A DNA stretch of 64,000 bases from Diaporthe sp. PMI_573. Lineage: Eukaryota > Ascomycota > Sordariomycetes > Diaporthales > Diaporthaceae. How positions within the stretch are numbered: position 1 is the stretch's first letter; the number at the start of each line of letters is the position of its first letter. The DNA lies in contig JAJTUP010000076.1 of NCBI GenBank assembly GCA_021399435.1, forward strand, positions 209,285 through 273,284, given 5' to 3'. The notes beneath the pieces were generated by a model. The model had not been told where the DNA came from and did no database searches. It worked only from the letters and a program-made list of their open reading frames with translations. The translations under genes were made by a program, and so were the position numbers. Below are positions 1-10,952 of this stretch, one piece after another.

Positions 1-2279
1 GCGATCTCAAGGCTTGGGTCTGGGCCTACGGCTATGACATCGAGAAAGATGGCAGAGACCGCCACTGGCTTTGCAAACTCTGTGTGCAAAAGAGAAGCCA
101 CAAGCCAGCTGCGTACAAGGAAAAAGGCACAGTAAATATGATGGACCACCTCTACAAAGCCCACCAGATCACCGCACCTGCCAGCCAGCCCAAGGGGGTG
201 ATGGAGAAGCGTAGATCTAGCCAACCACCACGGCCTACACAGAGATCGATTGTAGACGCCTTCAAATTAGACGTCTCCCAGCCACGTGACCAGGCAATCG
301 CCAACGTGTTTATCAAGTCCTTTAACAGAAGCGAGTTCAGGCGACTCCTTGTACATTATATTGTATCGGGCAATAAGCCATTTACCGAGGCGGAGAACCC
401 CATGTTGCGCCAGATCTTTGAATACCTGAACCCAGCTGTGGCCATACAAAACGCACACCTATCTGGCGACGCTATCCGCAGCAAGATCATCTCCGAGTTC
501 GAGAAACATTCTGCCACTATCGCCACCTACCTGGAAAGCCGCCAGGGTCTTGTCCACATCTCCTTTGACGGCTGGACAGCTAGGAACCAACTCCCCCTGT
601 ATGGTATTGCTTGCTCCTGCAGGGACGACGAAGGGAAGCCCGTGAAGTTGATCCTGGGGGTTCCCGAGATCTCTCAACGCCATACGGGCTTTAACATTGC
701 GGAGGTTGTCTACAGCATCTTGCAGAGATTCAATATTACTGACAAGATAGGATATGCCGTCCTTGACAACGCTACTAATAACGATACTGCAATGGGGGAG
801 TTGGGAGATCTCTTGGGATTCCACGGCGCAAATCGACGAGGCCGTTGCTTTGGCCATATCCTCAACCTCTCTGCAAAGGCCCTGCTATTTGCACCATACG
901 AAAATGGGAGGGAGGCCGACGAGTCCGACGAAGCCGCAGTAACTGACCGTGAGTGGATGGCATGGCGCAAAAGAGGTCCAGTTGGTCAGTAGGACGTCTG
1001 ATCAGGCGGATTTCTGGACTGATATCAAACAGGCAAATTGCATAACCTGGTTTACGACATTCACTCAAGCCACCGACTTTCCTCGCTTCTTTGCAATATA
1101 CAACGCCGATCTCTCCCCGCTGGCCAGAAGCCGTTAAAGGTCGTACGTGATAACGACACACGGTGGCTATCGCAGCTGTATATGATCCAGCGCGCCTTGA
1201 CCCTTCGCCCCTCGCTTGACATCCTCCTCCTTGAGTACAAACACGAATGGCAGCAGCAGAACGTCACAAAGAATGGGATACTCAAGAAGGGCAAGGTCCC
1301 GCCACGAATCCTGGACGATGACAGCAAACTTACAGATCGTGACTGGGTTATACTCCAGAAGTTCAATCATTTGTTGTCCGACTTCGAGACTGTTGTCAGA
1401 ACCCTTGAAGGGGACGGTCAGACCAGGACCCGCCGCGATGGCTTCAAGGGAGCGTACGGGAACATCTGGGATGTAATCCTTGGCTTCGAGAGGATTCTTC
1501 ACTTACTAGAGACGACCAAGGAGGAAGTTCAACAACTTGACGAGAAAGACTTCCTTTATATTGGGGTGAACGCTGCGTGGGCAAAGATGGACCACTACTA
1601 TCAACTGCTGGACGAGACGCCTATCTACCATACAGCCCTTGCCCTACATCCTGGCTACAGCTGGGAGTATTTTGAAGAACAATGGGCAGACCGGCCTGAT
1701 TGGGTTCAGAAGGCCAAGGGGATAGTCAGAGAGGTCTGGCAGGCGGACTATTCTACCAAGGAGGTAGAGTCTACATTCAATACAACAGACCTGCTACTTC
1801 CTACGCAAAAACGGCGGTTTGTTGACCCATTCGACAGGGAGGCCAGGAAGCGTCGACGACTCGAAGGCCAGCTGATTGCCCAAGCGGAGAGGATTCAGGG
1901 GGATGAGTATGAGGGTTGGTGTGCGGATAAATCTGACCACTTTGACTGCAAAGATCCTTTTGCGTACTGGTTCCAGCGTCGTTTTAAATACCCTCGTTTG
2001 GCCCAGATGGCGTTTGATTTTCTGACTATTCAGCCGATGAGCGCTGAGTGCGAGAGGCTGTTCTCGTCAGCAGGAAGGATGATGACCCAGCAGAGGTTAT
2101 CTCCTGATGCCATAATGGTTAGTATGTGCCAGGTCCTCCGGTCTTGGTACCAGTCAGGCCTGGTCGCTGCCACAGATTCCTCTCTATTGCAAGGCAAGGG
2201 CGGAGGCGACAAGACACGCCCGTGGCTTGGATCGCCGTCAGAGGAGTATGATTCAGAGGGAGATGAGTGTAAAGCATGA
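1..2279 (+). CDS. hAT-family transposase, cut at left window edge, one intron
   Basis: DNA transposase for a hAT element. The frame is already open at base 3, so the N-terminus lies outside the window. The visible start has a BED-like zinc-finger piece (WLCKLCVQKR). The middle holds the RNase H-like core (HISFDGWTARN, YAVLDNATNND, CFGHILNL). The end holds the hAT dimerisation block (QPMSAECERLFSSAGRMM). The apparent stop at 990-992 is explained by a 48-bp intron, 985-1032: GTCAGT donor, a ctgat branch-like site and a CAG acceptor. Both exons join in the same frame, and the join restores the usual GPVGKLHNLV stretch. About 742 residues are then visible without a break, so the gene could be active. 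Family assignment is strong; the intron is inferred from frame and motif continuity. Confidence 0.85.
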
Positions 2280-2384
2280 TGCAATTTATGAGGCTTCTGT
2301 ACTATGTTGGTGGCTAGACGCTGTCACGGGCATATCATACATACATCAAGGCATCTGTCATTATGTGTCATAAGATTGGCAACG

Positions 2385-2510
2385 AAGGCAATTTGAAGGC
2401 AATATATTGCGCAATATATTGCCGCAACGCAACGCAATGTGCCCTCTGCTTACTAATACGGCAACGCAACGCAACATGGGGGCTATATTGCGTTGCGTTG
2501 CGTTGCTCGG
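2385..2510. repeat. hAT 3-prime subterminal repeats and palindrome
   Basis: About 100 bp beyond the hAT stop codon lies a perfect 26-bp palindrome at 2398-2423, centred on TTGCGCAA. It is followed by GCAACGCAAC arrays near 2424 and 2461 and by the inverted form GTTGCGTTGCGTTGC at about 2490-2506. Such arrays are usual near hAT termini, where transposase binds. The exact right end of the element is not resolved. From about 2510 to 2772 I see no gene. Confidence 0.55.
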
Positions 2511-2772
2511 AGCCTTGTGCGCAGGGAGACTTCAGTGGCTTCCAGATCAGTAACGACGTCGTCTTTACTCTGAAAGCGAAGTTTCAGACACGCATCACAG
2601 ACTTCTACAGTAGGGTGGAGGTAACGAGACTTTGAGGAAAGCGTATTCCGCAGCAGCTTTTCAATACAGCTAATCAGCTACCGCTACGCGCTGAGATCTA
2701 ACGCGCGAAGTACTGTTAAGATCACGTTAGGTCCGAGTCATCACACCCTCTCTTATTTCAAGTATTTGTTGT

Positions 2773-5403
2773 CTATCTAATATACGATTCCGTAGCTTTA
2801 TTCCCATCTCTCTCGCGGGGCTCTGTTTTCTGCTCTTGAAGCTTGTTTGCGTCCTGAATGTGCGCTATACTGAGGTCCTCTTTGCGGCTTGATGCCAGAG
2901 TGATGGCCAGCTTGAGATTGCTCTTGATCTGATTGACAGTGACAGATTAGCAGACAAGCCCCGAAGGCTGAGTAATAAACATACCTGTCGTCCATTCTGA
3001 TCTAACTTGGCCAAGGTTTGGAGGTTCTCCTTGGTGCACAGCTTGGGACACTCGGGCTTCAGGATATTCTCCCACAGGGCTTTGCGATGCGTCGCATTCA
3101 GCGCCGGATACTCGATGGCCAAGTCGACGCGGTCCCTGATGGCGATGTCAAAGCAGCCGTAGCGGTTCGTGGTGAGAATGAGCAGGCCGCGAAATTTCTC
3201 CATCATCCGCAGGAATATGCCGATGATGGCGTTAGGCCCCATCAGCGGGTGCCGCTCCGTGAGGTAGATGTCGGCCTCGTCCATGAGCAGAAGCGCGCGC
3301 CACCGCGTGCACAGCTGGAACGTCCGGTCGAGCCAGGTCTCGAACGAGCCATCGCTGCCCTGCAGGCGCGCCGACGAAATCTGTGGGCTTGCTCAGTTTC
3401 TGTTCCAAGCCACTTCACGACGCAGGGGGGGATGGTTGGCTCACATGGAGAATGGGTGCTCGGAACTCTTCAGCCAAAGCCTCAGCAGTCGACGTCTTGC
3501 CCACGCCGGATGGGCCGCTGGTGTTCCCGTCAATAGCAAACTCACAGAAGATGGGCCGCAAGGAAAACAGCTTACTAGAACGTCAAGATGTAGTTATTCT
3601 TGATGCCACCATCGTTGCCGGCATTGGACTGGTGTCCTTGGAGGGCAGAAGTGGCCACCGCTCGGATGGCCGTCTTGTTGAGGCGGTCCATCATGATGTC
3701 GTCGCTGAAGGAGGCTGACACGCCCCAGTTGATGTCCTCGATCTTGTCTACGGCCACGACGGCTGTTCTGCAATCAGCGAGGCTACCACGCTGCGGAGGA
3801 AAGAGTCAACGCGACAGAAATACCAACCAAACGTGTTGGGGCCCAAGAGGTACGCCACCGTAGTAGGACTGCAGATCAGATGCTGCTCGGAGGTGAGCTT
3901 GTCCCAGACCTCCTTGTCGCCCTCTGCGTCGTCGATGGGTACAATGTACATGTAAGTATTGCCCGGGCCGTAGCGGGCGAAGCTCTGGGGGTCGATGACG
4001 CCGCGGCAGTCGGCGAAAAAAGCACGAGACTTCTTGATATCGAATGAGTTGTAGGCGGTGCCTTTGTAGCGTATGTGGCAGAAACCGCCCGGGGACGAGG
4101 CCAGGTCGGCGAAGCGTTGGCCGCGGGAGACGAGGCGGGCGCGCAGGGCGGCGGCGTCGGGGTGGTGCGCGAGCGGGTACACCTCGAGGTCCTGGATTCG
4201 CTTATTGCCATCGAAGTGCCGAATTTTGATCGTCTCGGTCAAAAAGCAGGGGCGGGAGTCGGCGTTGGCGTTGACGAACCGGTAATCAATCAGGACCGAC
4301 TGGTCGTGGCCCCACAATACCAACTTCTCCATGTCGAGGAACGTGCCGCACAGAGGCTCCTGGGTCAGCAAACAGTGCCCGAACAGCTCGGCGCCGGGCT
4401 CGAAAAAAGCCCATAGCAAGTCGTACTGCATCTGGTTCTGTGCCGCGAGCGCCTCTACGTCCCGCCGCACGCCGCCGTGGAAGTCGTCGGCCCAGTGCAT
4501 CAGCAGGTCGTAGTCGGCCGACACCTCTGCCGGGCAGGCGCGCCAGTGTGCCAGCAGACACGGGATGACGTGGAACAGTCTCTCGATTCTGATCTGCAAA
4601 CAACCAAGTTAAGCCCTCACATAGTTACAGCGGGAACGCGGCCAGCTACTTACAGAGGAGGCGATGACGTTCAGTCGATCGGGGAAGTGGTCGCCGACCA
4701 CCTTCGCTAGCTCCTCCTTTCAGGAGGAGCTCTTGATATCCACAAACGTGCTACTTTCGCCTGCCATATCTACAGAAGCAGTGGTTAGGTAGGCTAATGC
4801 GATCTGCGTGAAAGGAGGGGGAGGTGTCAACATCACTCACAGTATTTCGTTCTCAGTAAAAAGGCGTGATCCCCATCGACCTTGGGCTCCTTCATCTCGT
4901 CGTCGGCCTGCTTGGAAATTACATACTTTTGGAGTTTGGAGTCGTATCTGCAAAGAAGAAGGCGCGGCGGTCAGCTAGCTGTTTATTACGGTCGAACGGC
5001 TTGCTGATGTGGGCTTACCGCTCTACGACAGTTCGGTCTCGCAGATGGGCCTGGATCTTTTCCTCCCTGGCCTCGGCTGATTCGTCTTCGGAATCAGGTG
5101 TAGCAGCACCAGGGGTGTCAAGGTCATCTCCAGATCCGGAACTGTCTTTAGAATTTGGCGCCTTTTCCTGCGGATCGACATTCGGCTTCTTCTCGTCCGG
5201 CTTCTTCTCGTCCGGCTTCACTTCTGACTCGCCAGAGCCAGAATTCTTTTGGGATTGGAGCCAGGCGTCTAAAGCTATCAAGACGACAACTGGGATTCTT
5301 TGGAAACTGTCTGGAAACAAGACTTTCAATTCTGCACGAGATTTTCGAACTCGGGGATGCTGGCAACGTCCAGCGCCCTCTGGAGGATTAGATCGAGGGT
5401 CAT
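2773..5403 (-). pseudogene. DUF7025/AAA-type ATPase gene, eight exons, with early stops
   Basis: Fungal AAA ATPase with a DUF7025-type N-terminal region. Proposed exons (minus strand): 5403-5019, 4947-4841, 4769-4654, 4593-3859, 3790-3582, 3517-3445, 3380-2985, 2928-2773. The seven introns are 56-71 bp with GT-AG ends. The N-terminal region shows the VDGDHAFLL and WAFFEPGAELFGH stretches typical of the family. The Walker A motif GPSGVGKTS is formed across the 3581-3518 intron. Walker B is LLMDEAD, sensor 1 is LTTNR, and the arginine-finger region is IRDRVDLAIEY. Defects: an in-frame TGA at 4722-4720 (SSS-stop-KEELA), which fits a CGA-to-TGA change, and a stop plus frame change in the first exon near 5328. 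The ATPase core itself is intact, so the gene may be freshly inactivated or the first exons may be mis-modelled. Substrate unknown. Confidence 0.7.
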
Positions 5404-7126
5404 TTTGATGGAAGGGGGGATTTTCTGACCACCCAGCGGATTCACTTTATAGTGCAAAAGCCACCGAGTTTAGAGTGCGCTCGGGAAAGGCGGGATATCG
5501 GTGTTGGTCTTGGTTTGAAAGATGTGATACCAGTAGGAAGGACGGGTATAAATATCTAAGGCACTTGGGGGCGCGGTTGTCTGAGGTCTTGTTCCAGAAC
5601 TGCCACGCGCAAGGACTTCTCTGCCTGGAGACGCGATGTTTGTTCCACTGCGTCCCTCTGTTAACGAGGCAACATGCTAGGCAAGATGGGAGGCAACACG
5701 CTCGAGGCCGAGCACCTAAGACTGTCATTGGCTTGCGCGCTCCGCGCGCACTATGCGTGCAGCCTGTCTGTCTGGGATACGCGAACTCCCGATGTGTCTT
5801 GCTTGAACATTTTGCAAGAGCCGAGCCGCCTCCAGTTGAGAGTGGCGGGCGATGTTCACTGGCCACGATCCCAGCGGTCTATCTCCCGCTCTGATCGGCA
5901 AGACTCTGCGAAGCCGGCTATTCCGTAAGTAGAAAGGCCCCACCATACCTTCAACTCTTTTTTTTGGGTATCTACCTTACCTAGATAGATATTCCCAGAC
6001 ACTTTTGTATGATTGGATGACAGCACTTCAAAAACACGTACACAAAAACAAGGCAGTTTAGTTGCCTATTGGATTTTAGAAATCTGGGTTTGGGATTGGC
6101 GGTACCAAACTCAGACACGCAATCTCCTTGGGAGACAGCGAAGGATGTTTGCATATGCGCACCCGACCTCCAAACTCAAACAGCAAAACCGCAAAACCCG
6201 GAATTGGAACATAATCACATCTTCCATCTAGGCAGCCTCTTCTCCATCCAAGCGCTGATTCCCTCTTGTGTATCCTCACTCTGGGCATGCATGGCCATCG
6301 CACCACTCGCCCAGCTCGGATTGACGTCCTCCAGACGAAGTCGATATCCGCGCGAAAACCCAGTCAGAATTTAGACATCAAATTTCCTGGTAGATATATT
6401 GTAGGAGCAAGCGCAAGATGAACTGGACACGGTGAAGTGGCGAATTCAGCATGAAAATGGCATACTGAGCTGCGCCCCGTTTGTTATCGTAAAATTTGGC
6501 TATATCGAGGATGCAAGAAACTGCCCGAACTGTTTAAGTGCGAGAAGCCTACGCAGGGCTTGTTTGGCATCTTTGTCATCTCAAAACTCATCAATAATGG
6601 CCGTGATATTTGCTGCATTTAGCTTCCATTTCTGTATGTTATGGGTAGTATATTTGCGGCTTTTTGCATGAGAATATTCGGGCCTTCCCTGCTGTGCGAC
6701 TGCCAGCAACATGGATGGGCGTCATGGCGGCAAGCCTTCATAGTATACGCGGTAGGGCACTGCACAACCCCTCGGTCATCGACCACCAACCAAGTCTGTG
6801 GGAGAACTGGTCCCAAAAGGTAAAGTCCGGTAAGCTACGCCGCTGCACCCAGCCCTGCCAGGATGACGACCTTGCCCTCGATACTCTGCTGTTATGTGAA
6901 TTCCAACCAGGCTACGTCGCTGCCTCCGACCCTGTCAGATTAACGACCATGCCCGTGAGGAATGCCATAACAGCACCCAAGTAGAGTTGCCCCCACTGCA
7001 CTGCGTCAAGACTGCCCGCTGCCCCCGGCCCTGCCAGGTTTACGGGTATGTCCCAAGCGCAGTGGTCTTGGTGTGAAGATGGAAACCTGGGATTAAGACA
7101 CTTCCCTCGGCGCAAGTACCTACCGG
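5404..7126. other. Long intergenic stretch, no convincing gene
   Basis: Probable 5-prime flank of the AAA ATPase gene on its left. Apart from the dispersed repeat at 5945-6201 I see no supported gene. A short minus-strand open stretch at about 6912-7130 encodes a hydrophobic segment (VQWGQLYLGAVMAFLTGMVV) like one membrane helix. It is broken further on and may be a relic of a membrane protein; I would not call it a gene. Confidence 0.4.
5945..6201 (+). repeat. Dispersed repeat copy A (inverse copy at 48421-48679)
   Basis: About 257 bp matching the reverse complement of 48421-48679 almost base for base. It begins at ATACCTTCAACTC plus a T-run and ends at GCAAAACCCGG. The two copies lie 42 kb apart in opposite orientation. 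I see no coding function. It may be a short non-autonomous element or a solo terminal repeat fragment; the similarity stops sharply at both ends. Confidence 0.75.
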
Positions 7127-8395
7127 TCATGCCACCACCGAACGAGCCTTGCCATGTGAATCAAGCTCGTGAAAGACCCGTCCCCCTGGCCCACTCCGCC
7201 GCGTAAGCCGTTGAGAGGAGCGTGTCAGCTGCACGGCACCTCTGCTGCGGGAGCCCTGTGCTGTCGTCCTTGTTGCTGCTCTCTGGTCGGGCCGTGCTGA
7301 TGTGGACTTCTGTATTTTGCTACTGGGCTTGGTGCGAGGTGGATGGTGAGCTTGCGGTTTGCCCCTTCGAGGCTGTGGACGGCAGCTGCCCTGACGAATC
7401 TCCTGGGCTCTAGTCGCAGCCGGTCCCTTGTCGTGCTTTCCCTTTCTTGTGCTGTCCTTTCCTTCGTCTTCTGCGTCTGGATGTACCAAATTCTGTCTGC
7501 TGTTTCCCGGTTGTGTTTGATCAGACGTGCTTACGCTCTCGCCTCGTTCGGACGGATCGCCACGGCTAGCTTCATCGGCACTGGGCCGCGCTCCCACTGA
7601 GGTGGAGGGAGCCATCGGAGTGGGTGGTACAGTTGACCCGGGAGGCTGAGGCACTGGGGTTCGCTGGCCCTTCCGGGCTCGTGTGGCTCGGGGTGATACC
7701 GGCTGACGTGGTGGCGTTGCCGCCCTCGGTTTCACCATGTCGTCGGCGAATCGCATCCTCTTGGTCGGTCGTATCTCGTCTTCGTCTTGGTCGTCGTCGG
7801 CGAAGCTCGGGGTTGCTGGAGTGAGTGATCTTTTCCGCGTCCGCGGACTGCTGGAGACGTTGCCGCTGTTCTGGGTGGGGGATGCTGCGTCGGTCTGGCG
7901 CGTCAAGTGGCCGTTCTGGCCAGCGGCCAAAGTCGCGTTGTCGGCCCAGGGATCCTCGTCGCGGAGGAAGCCGGCAAGGAAACGAACGATGCAGTCGAAT
8001 GATTTTGAGCGGGCAATGTGCATGGCGTCCCCCCAATGTCTGGCCTCCCGGCCAGGCAGCTCCATCTGCCTCGGATCGGAAGCGAGATATGAGAGTGTGT
8101 GCAGCATCATTTTCAGCTGCTCTTTCCGTCTCGCCTCCAGTCGACTTCGGAGCAGCTCGTAGAATTCGGCGCGGTCGTGGGCGATGTAAGAGACGTGCTT
8201 TGTTTCCAGCACGAATGATTCGCGGTCGAGAATCGGAATAGCCATCAGGTTGAATTGCTTGGGGAGAATGGTGAACACCTCGTCGAGGTCCATTCCCAAC
8301 TTCTCGGAGTCCCAGCGATGTTCCGGGTGTGCGGAAAAATAAAATTCCTCTGGAGGGTCAAAGATACCTAAGTCGTCAAGAGATTCGTGCTCCAT
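7127..8395 (-). CDS. Unknown protein with acidic N-terminus and long basic, disordered C-terminus
   Basis: A single 422-residue open frame from ATG at 8395. Residues 1-150 look folded and helical (HDRAEFYELLRSRLEARRKE, FDCIVRFLAGFLRDEDPW). From about residue 170 the chain is rich in Ser, Thr, Pro, Arg and Lys with nuclear-localisation-like stretches (RTRKRS, PTKRMRF). I do not recognise a family. It faces away from the kinase gene at 8839, so the 443-bp gap between their starts probably holds both promoters. The composition suggests a nuclear or DNA-associated role, but that is only a guess from composition. Confidence 0.65.
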   Translation of the reverse strand: MEHESLDDLGIFDPPEEFYFSAHPEHRWDSEKLGMDLDEVFTILPKQFNLMAIPILDRESFVLETKHVSYIAHDRAEFYELLRSRLEARRKEQLKMMLHTLSYLASDPRQMELPGREARHWGDAMHIARSKSFDCIVRFLAGFLRDEDPWADNATLAAGQNGHLTRQTDAASPTQNSGNVSSSPRTRKRSLTPATPSFADDDQDEDEIRPTKRMRFADDMVKPRAATPPRQPVSPRATRARKGQRTPVPQPPGSTVPPTPMAPSTSVGARPSADEASRGDPSERGESVSTSDQTQPGNSRQNLVHPDAEDEGKDSTRKGKHDKGPAATRAQEIRQGSCRPQPRRGKPQAHHPPRTKPSSKIQKSTSARPDQRAATRTTAQGSRSRGAVQLTRSSQRLTRRSGPGGRVFHELDSHGKARSVVA

Positions 8396-8838
8396 GATTT
8401 CAAGATGTCTTCAAAGTGTATAGCGTTATCTAATGTGTAGGATGTAAGTCTGAGGCAATACCTTTGGGAGCGCAGGTTTGAAGGAAATTGAAGCGGGGCT
8501 CGAGATCACATGGCGACGCGCCAGTGTAACCTCACTCCCATGCACCGCCTCCACTCACGGCGCTGTCACTGCAGTGGGCCGAAACACCAACGCCGCCAAA
8601 GTCGAACTCTTACTGGCTCATCGTCCTCCAACCTGCAGCACTGCTCCGTAAAATAGTACCTACCAATCGAGCATCAATTTATTGCATGGCAGGCGGGCAG
8701 GCGCGTGCCGGCTCTAGGCATCCGCCTGGGCATGTACGCGTCTGACGAGATGATTAAATAACTACCCTAGACTACCCAAGTCCGTTGATCTTGGCAAATT
8801 CCAGTCCAGGTCAATTCTCTCATCTCCGCCGGAAAAAC
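8396..8838. promoter_or_regulatory. Divergent intergenic region between two start codons
   Basis: The two flanking genes are transcribed away from each other, so both promoters must lie here. I see no clear TATA box or repeated operator; the assignment rests only on gene orientation. Confidence 0.4.
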
Positions 8839-10824
8839 ATGGACGTGCTTCTTCGGATCTTCACCTTCGGGAGGGCTGCTCGGATTCCGGATACTCCTAG
8901 CACAGTCCCGAGGATCGACAGCCATCACACAGATGGCACTGACGGGGCCGAGACTAACCCCTTCAACAAGTCACATTTCGATCGACTCCGGGAGCAGGGC
9001 ATCACCCAGTCGAGTACCCCAGGTAGACCAGCTAGGACCCCAGCAGACGGTCCCACGACTGACGACACTGACGGTGCTGAGACCAACGCCTTCAACGAAT
9101 CGCATTTCCATCGACTGCGGGGGCAAGGCGTCATCATCAAATCAGAGGCATTCAGCCAGGATGGTGTGTTGGAGCACGACCAGTGTCGCGATCATGGCGA
9201 TGCCATCCCACCAAGACTGGGCATTCACCAGTTGGAGCTCGAGCAGGCACCTCAGCTGAGGGTTCTTTTCCAGGAATATGAAGGGGATCCGAAGGTTACT
9301 CTCACCGCCGAGACAACTGAGAAATTACCCGTGGATGCTGCCGGAACACTAAATGTGCTTGGCGCGATGCACAGCCGCGCTGAGATAGCCTGGTCCTGCG
9401 AAGCCCGCCGCATCAAGGTCACCATGTTTCCCATCCCGTGGAAGGACGACATCCTTCTCTACAACAAAACCACCAGCACGCTCTTTCTCGAGAGCGTTCC
9501 AAACGGGCTCGATGTGTTCGAGATACTAACCAAGGAGTGGGCTGTTGTCTATCCCGGATTTTGGCAACTTACTGACCGCGAAACCACCGTGCAATTCCTC
9601 CTTCGTCCTCGCCGATACCGTCTCCTTCTGAAAGACGATGCCACGAAAAGGCCGGCTGAGCAGCCACTGCCTCCCTCAAAGAGATCAAAGCACTCCACAG
9701 GAGCTGCTGTAACAAGGGCAGCTAAAATTCCTTCTGGTTTAATCCAGGACCAGAAGACTATCATCCGACCCACTGCGGTCGACATTAACATGCTGACCAG
9801 CATTGGACTTGCCCAAAACCAAACATTAAACATGGTAAACAGTGCCACGGGCCAACTCGAGTACTCGATCAAGTGCATCGACCAATACCTTAAAAGGGGA
9901 GTCCATGCGGATGTCTTCGCAGCACTTTGGAACGACGGGTCCTCACGGCCTGCGGTTGTTGCGGTTAAGTTCCACAAGATCGCCGCCGCTGCGGAGCCCT
10001 TCGATATCGCTACCGCCGCTAAGCGCTGGAAGCGAGAGCTTGAAGCGCACAGGCATCTTGAACATGTACGCTTCTACAGTCGATACTAATTCATACCTAT
10101 AGATATATTACAATCAGCTGACAAAGTCTAACAGCCGTGTATTGCCAGCCTACTGGCCTTTGACTCCCGCCTCCTAGCTCTGGTTATTGAACATCGAGAT
10201 TCTCACGATCTCGCCACGCCTTACTGGTGTTTTCCCTCTGGGCCAAATGCGCGACGCTTTAGAGGTAGCCTCGATGATGCTTGCCACATTCTTGCAGATG
10301 TCTCCAGCGCTCTAGCCTACCTCGCTGACCAAGGCCTCGTCCATAATGATATCAAAGCGGGCAATATCCTTTACCGCACCGCTGATCCCACGGGCAGCGG
10401 GCGCAAGGCGAGTGCCGCCGTTATCGATTTCGGGCTTTCGCGGAACGTGAAAACTCAAATCGTTGACTTTGGAGGCGGATCACCCTGGTACTTGGCGCCT
10501 GAGTGGTTGGAACACAAACGACGGGGCCCTTTGGCGGACGTCTTCTCCTTGGGTGTCGTGATGCTCTACCTGCTACGTCGCATCCGTCTCCCAGACAAGG
10601 AACGGGGATGGAACGTGAATGCGATCCAGCACGCACCCGAGGCAAGGATGTTGATGCTGAATTGGCTGGGTCTTGTTAGAGACCGCGGTGCTGAGCTCCA
10701 AGGCGCGGGAGAAAGCAGCAAAGAAACTAAGCTCCGGTCACTTGTGAGAGAGATGTTGGTTAATGAGGCCACCAGGATTAGTGCTTGCGACCTAGCAACT
10801 CAGACTAGTGAATGGGCGTCCTAG
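8839..10824 (+). CDS. Protein kinase with FHA-like N-terminal region, one intron
   Basis: Serine/threonine-type protein kinase of about 638 residues, exons 8839-10065 and 10135-10824. The 69-bp intron has GTACGC and ACAG ends and a GCTGAC branch-like site. Early residues contain two copies of a motif, TDGAETNxFNxSHFxRLRxQG. Residues about 190-280 resemble an FHA-like beta domain (DDILLYNKTTSTLFLESV, then PGFWQL). The kinase domain shows the VVAVKFHK lysine, the HNDIKAGN catalytic loop with aspartate kept (HRD arginine replaced by asparagine), DFGLS and APEW. All key catalytic residues are present, so activity is likely. The start was set at the first true ATG in frame. Target unknown. Kinases with this front end are common in fungal accessory regions, which is an inference about its class. 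Confidence 0.8.
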
Positions 10825-10952
10825 TTCATTATCCTCTTCCTCTCTCTGACCCTCGTCCTCCCTGTGACTCAGCACTATAATCTCTCGGCTGTGGGTTTTC
10901 TTTACGGCAAGCATATCCACAAGTCTCTCACTGCTGAATTCTTCGTTTGTAA

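Noticed and set aside
3018..3863. Several plus-strand open frames across the AAA ATPase gene
   Set aside because: Opposite-strand shadows of GC-rich exons that carry Walker motifs on the minus strand.
5475..5894. 139-codon open frames on both strands upstream of the AAA gene
   Set aside because: No motif, no continuity with neighbours, and both strands open by composition; not reported as genes.
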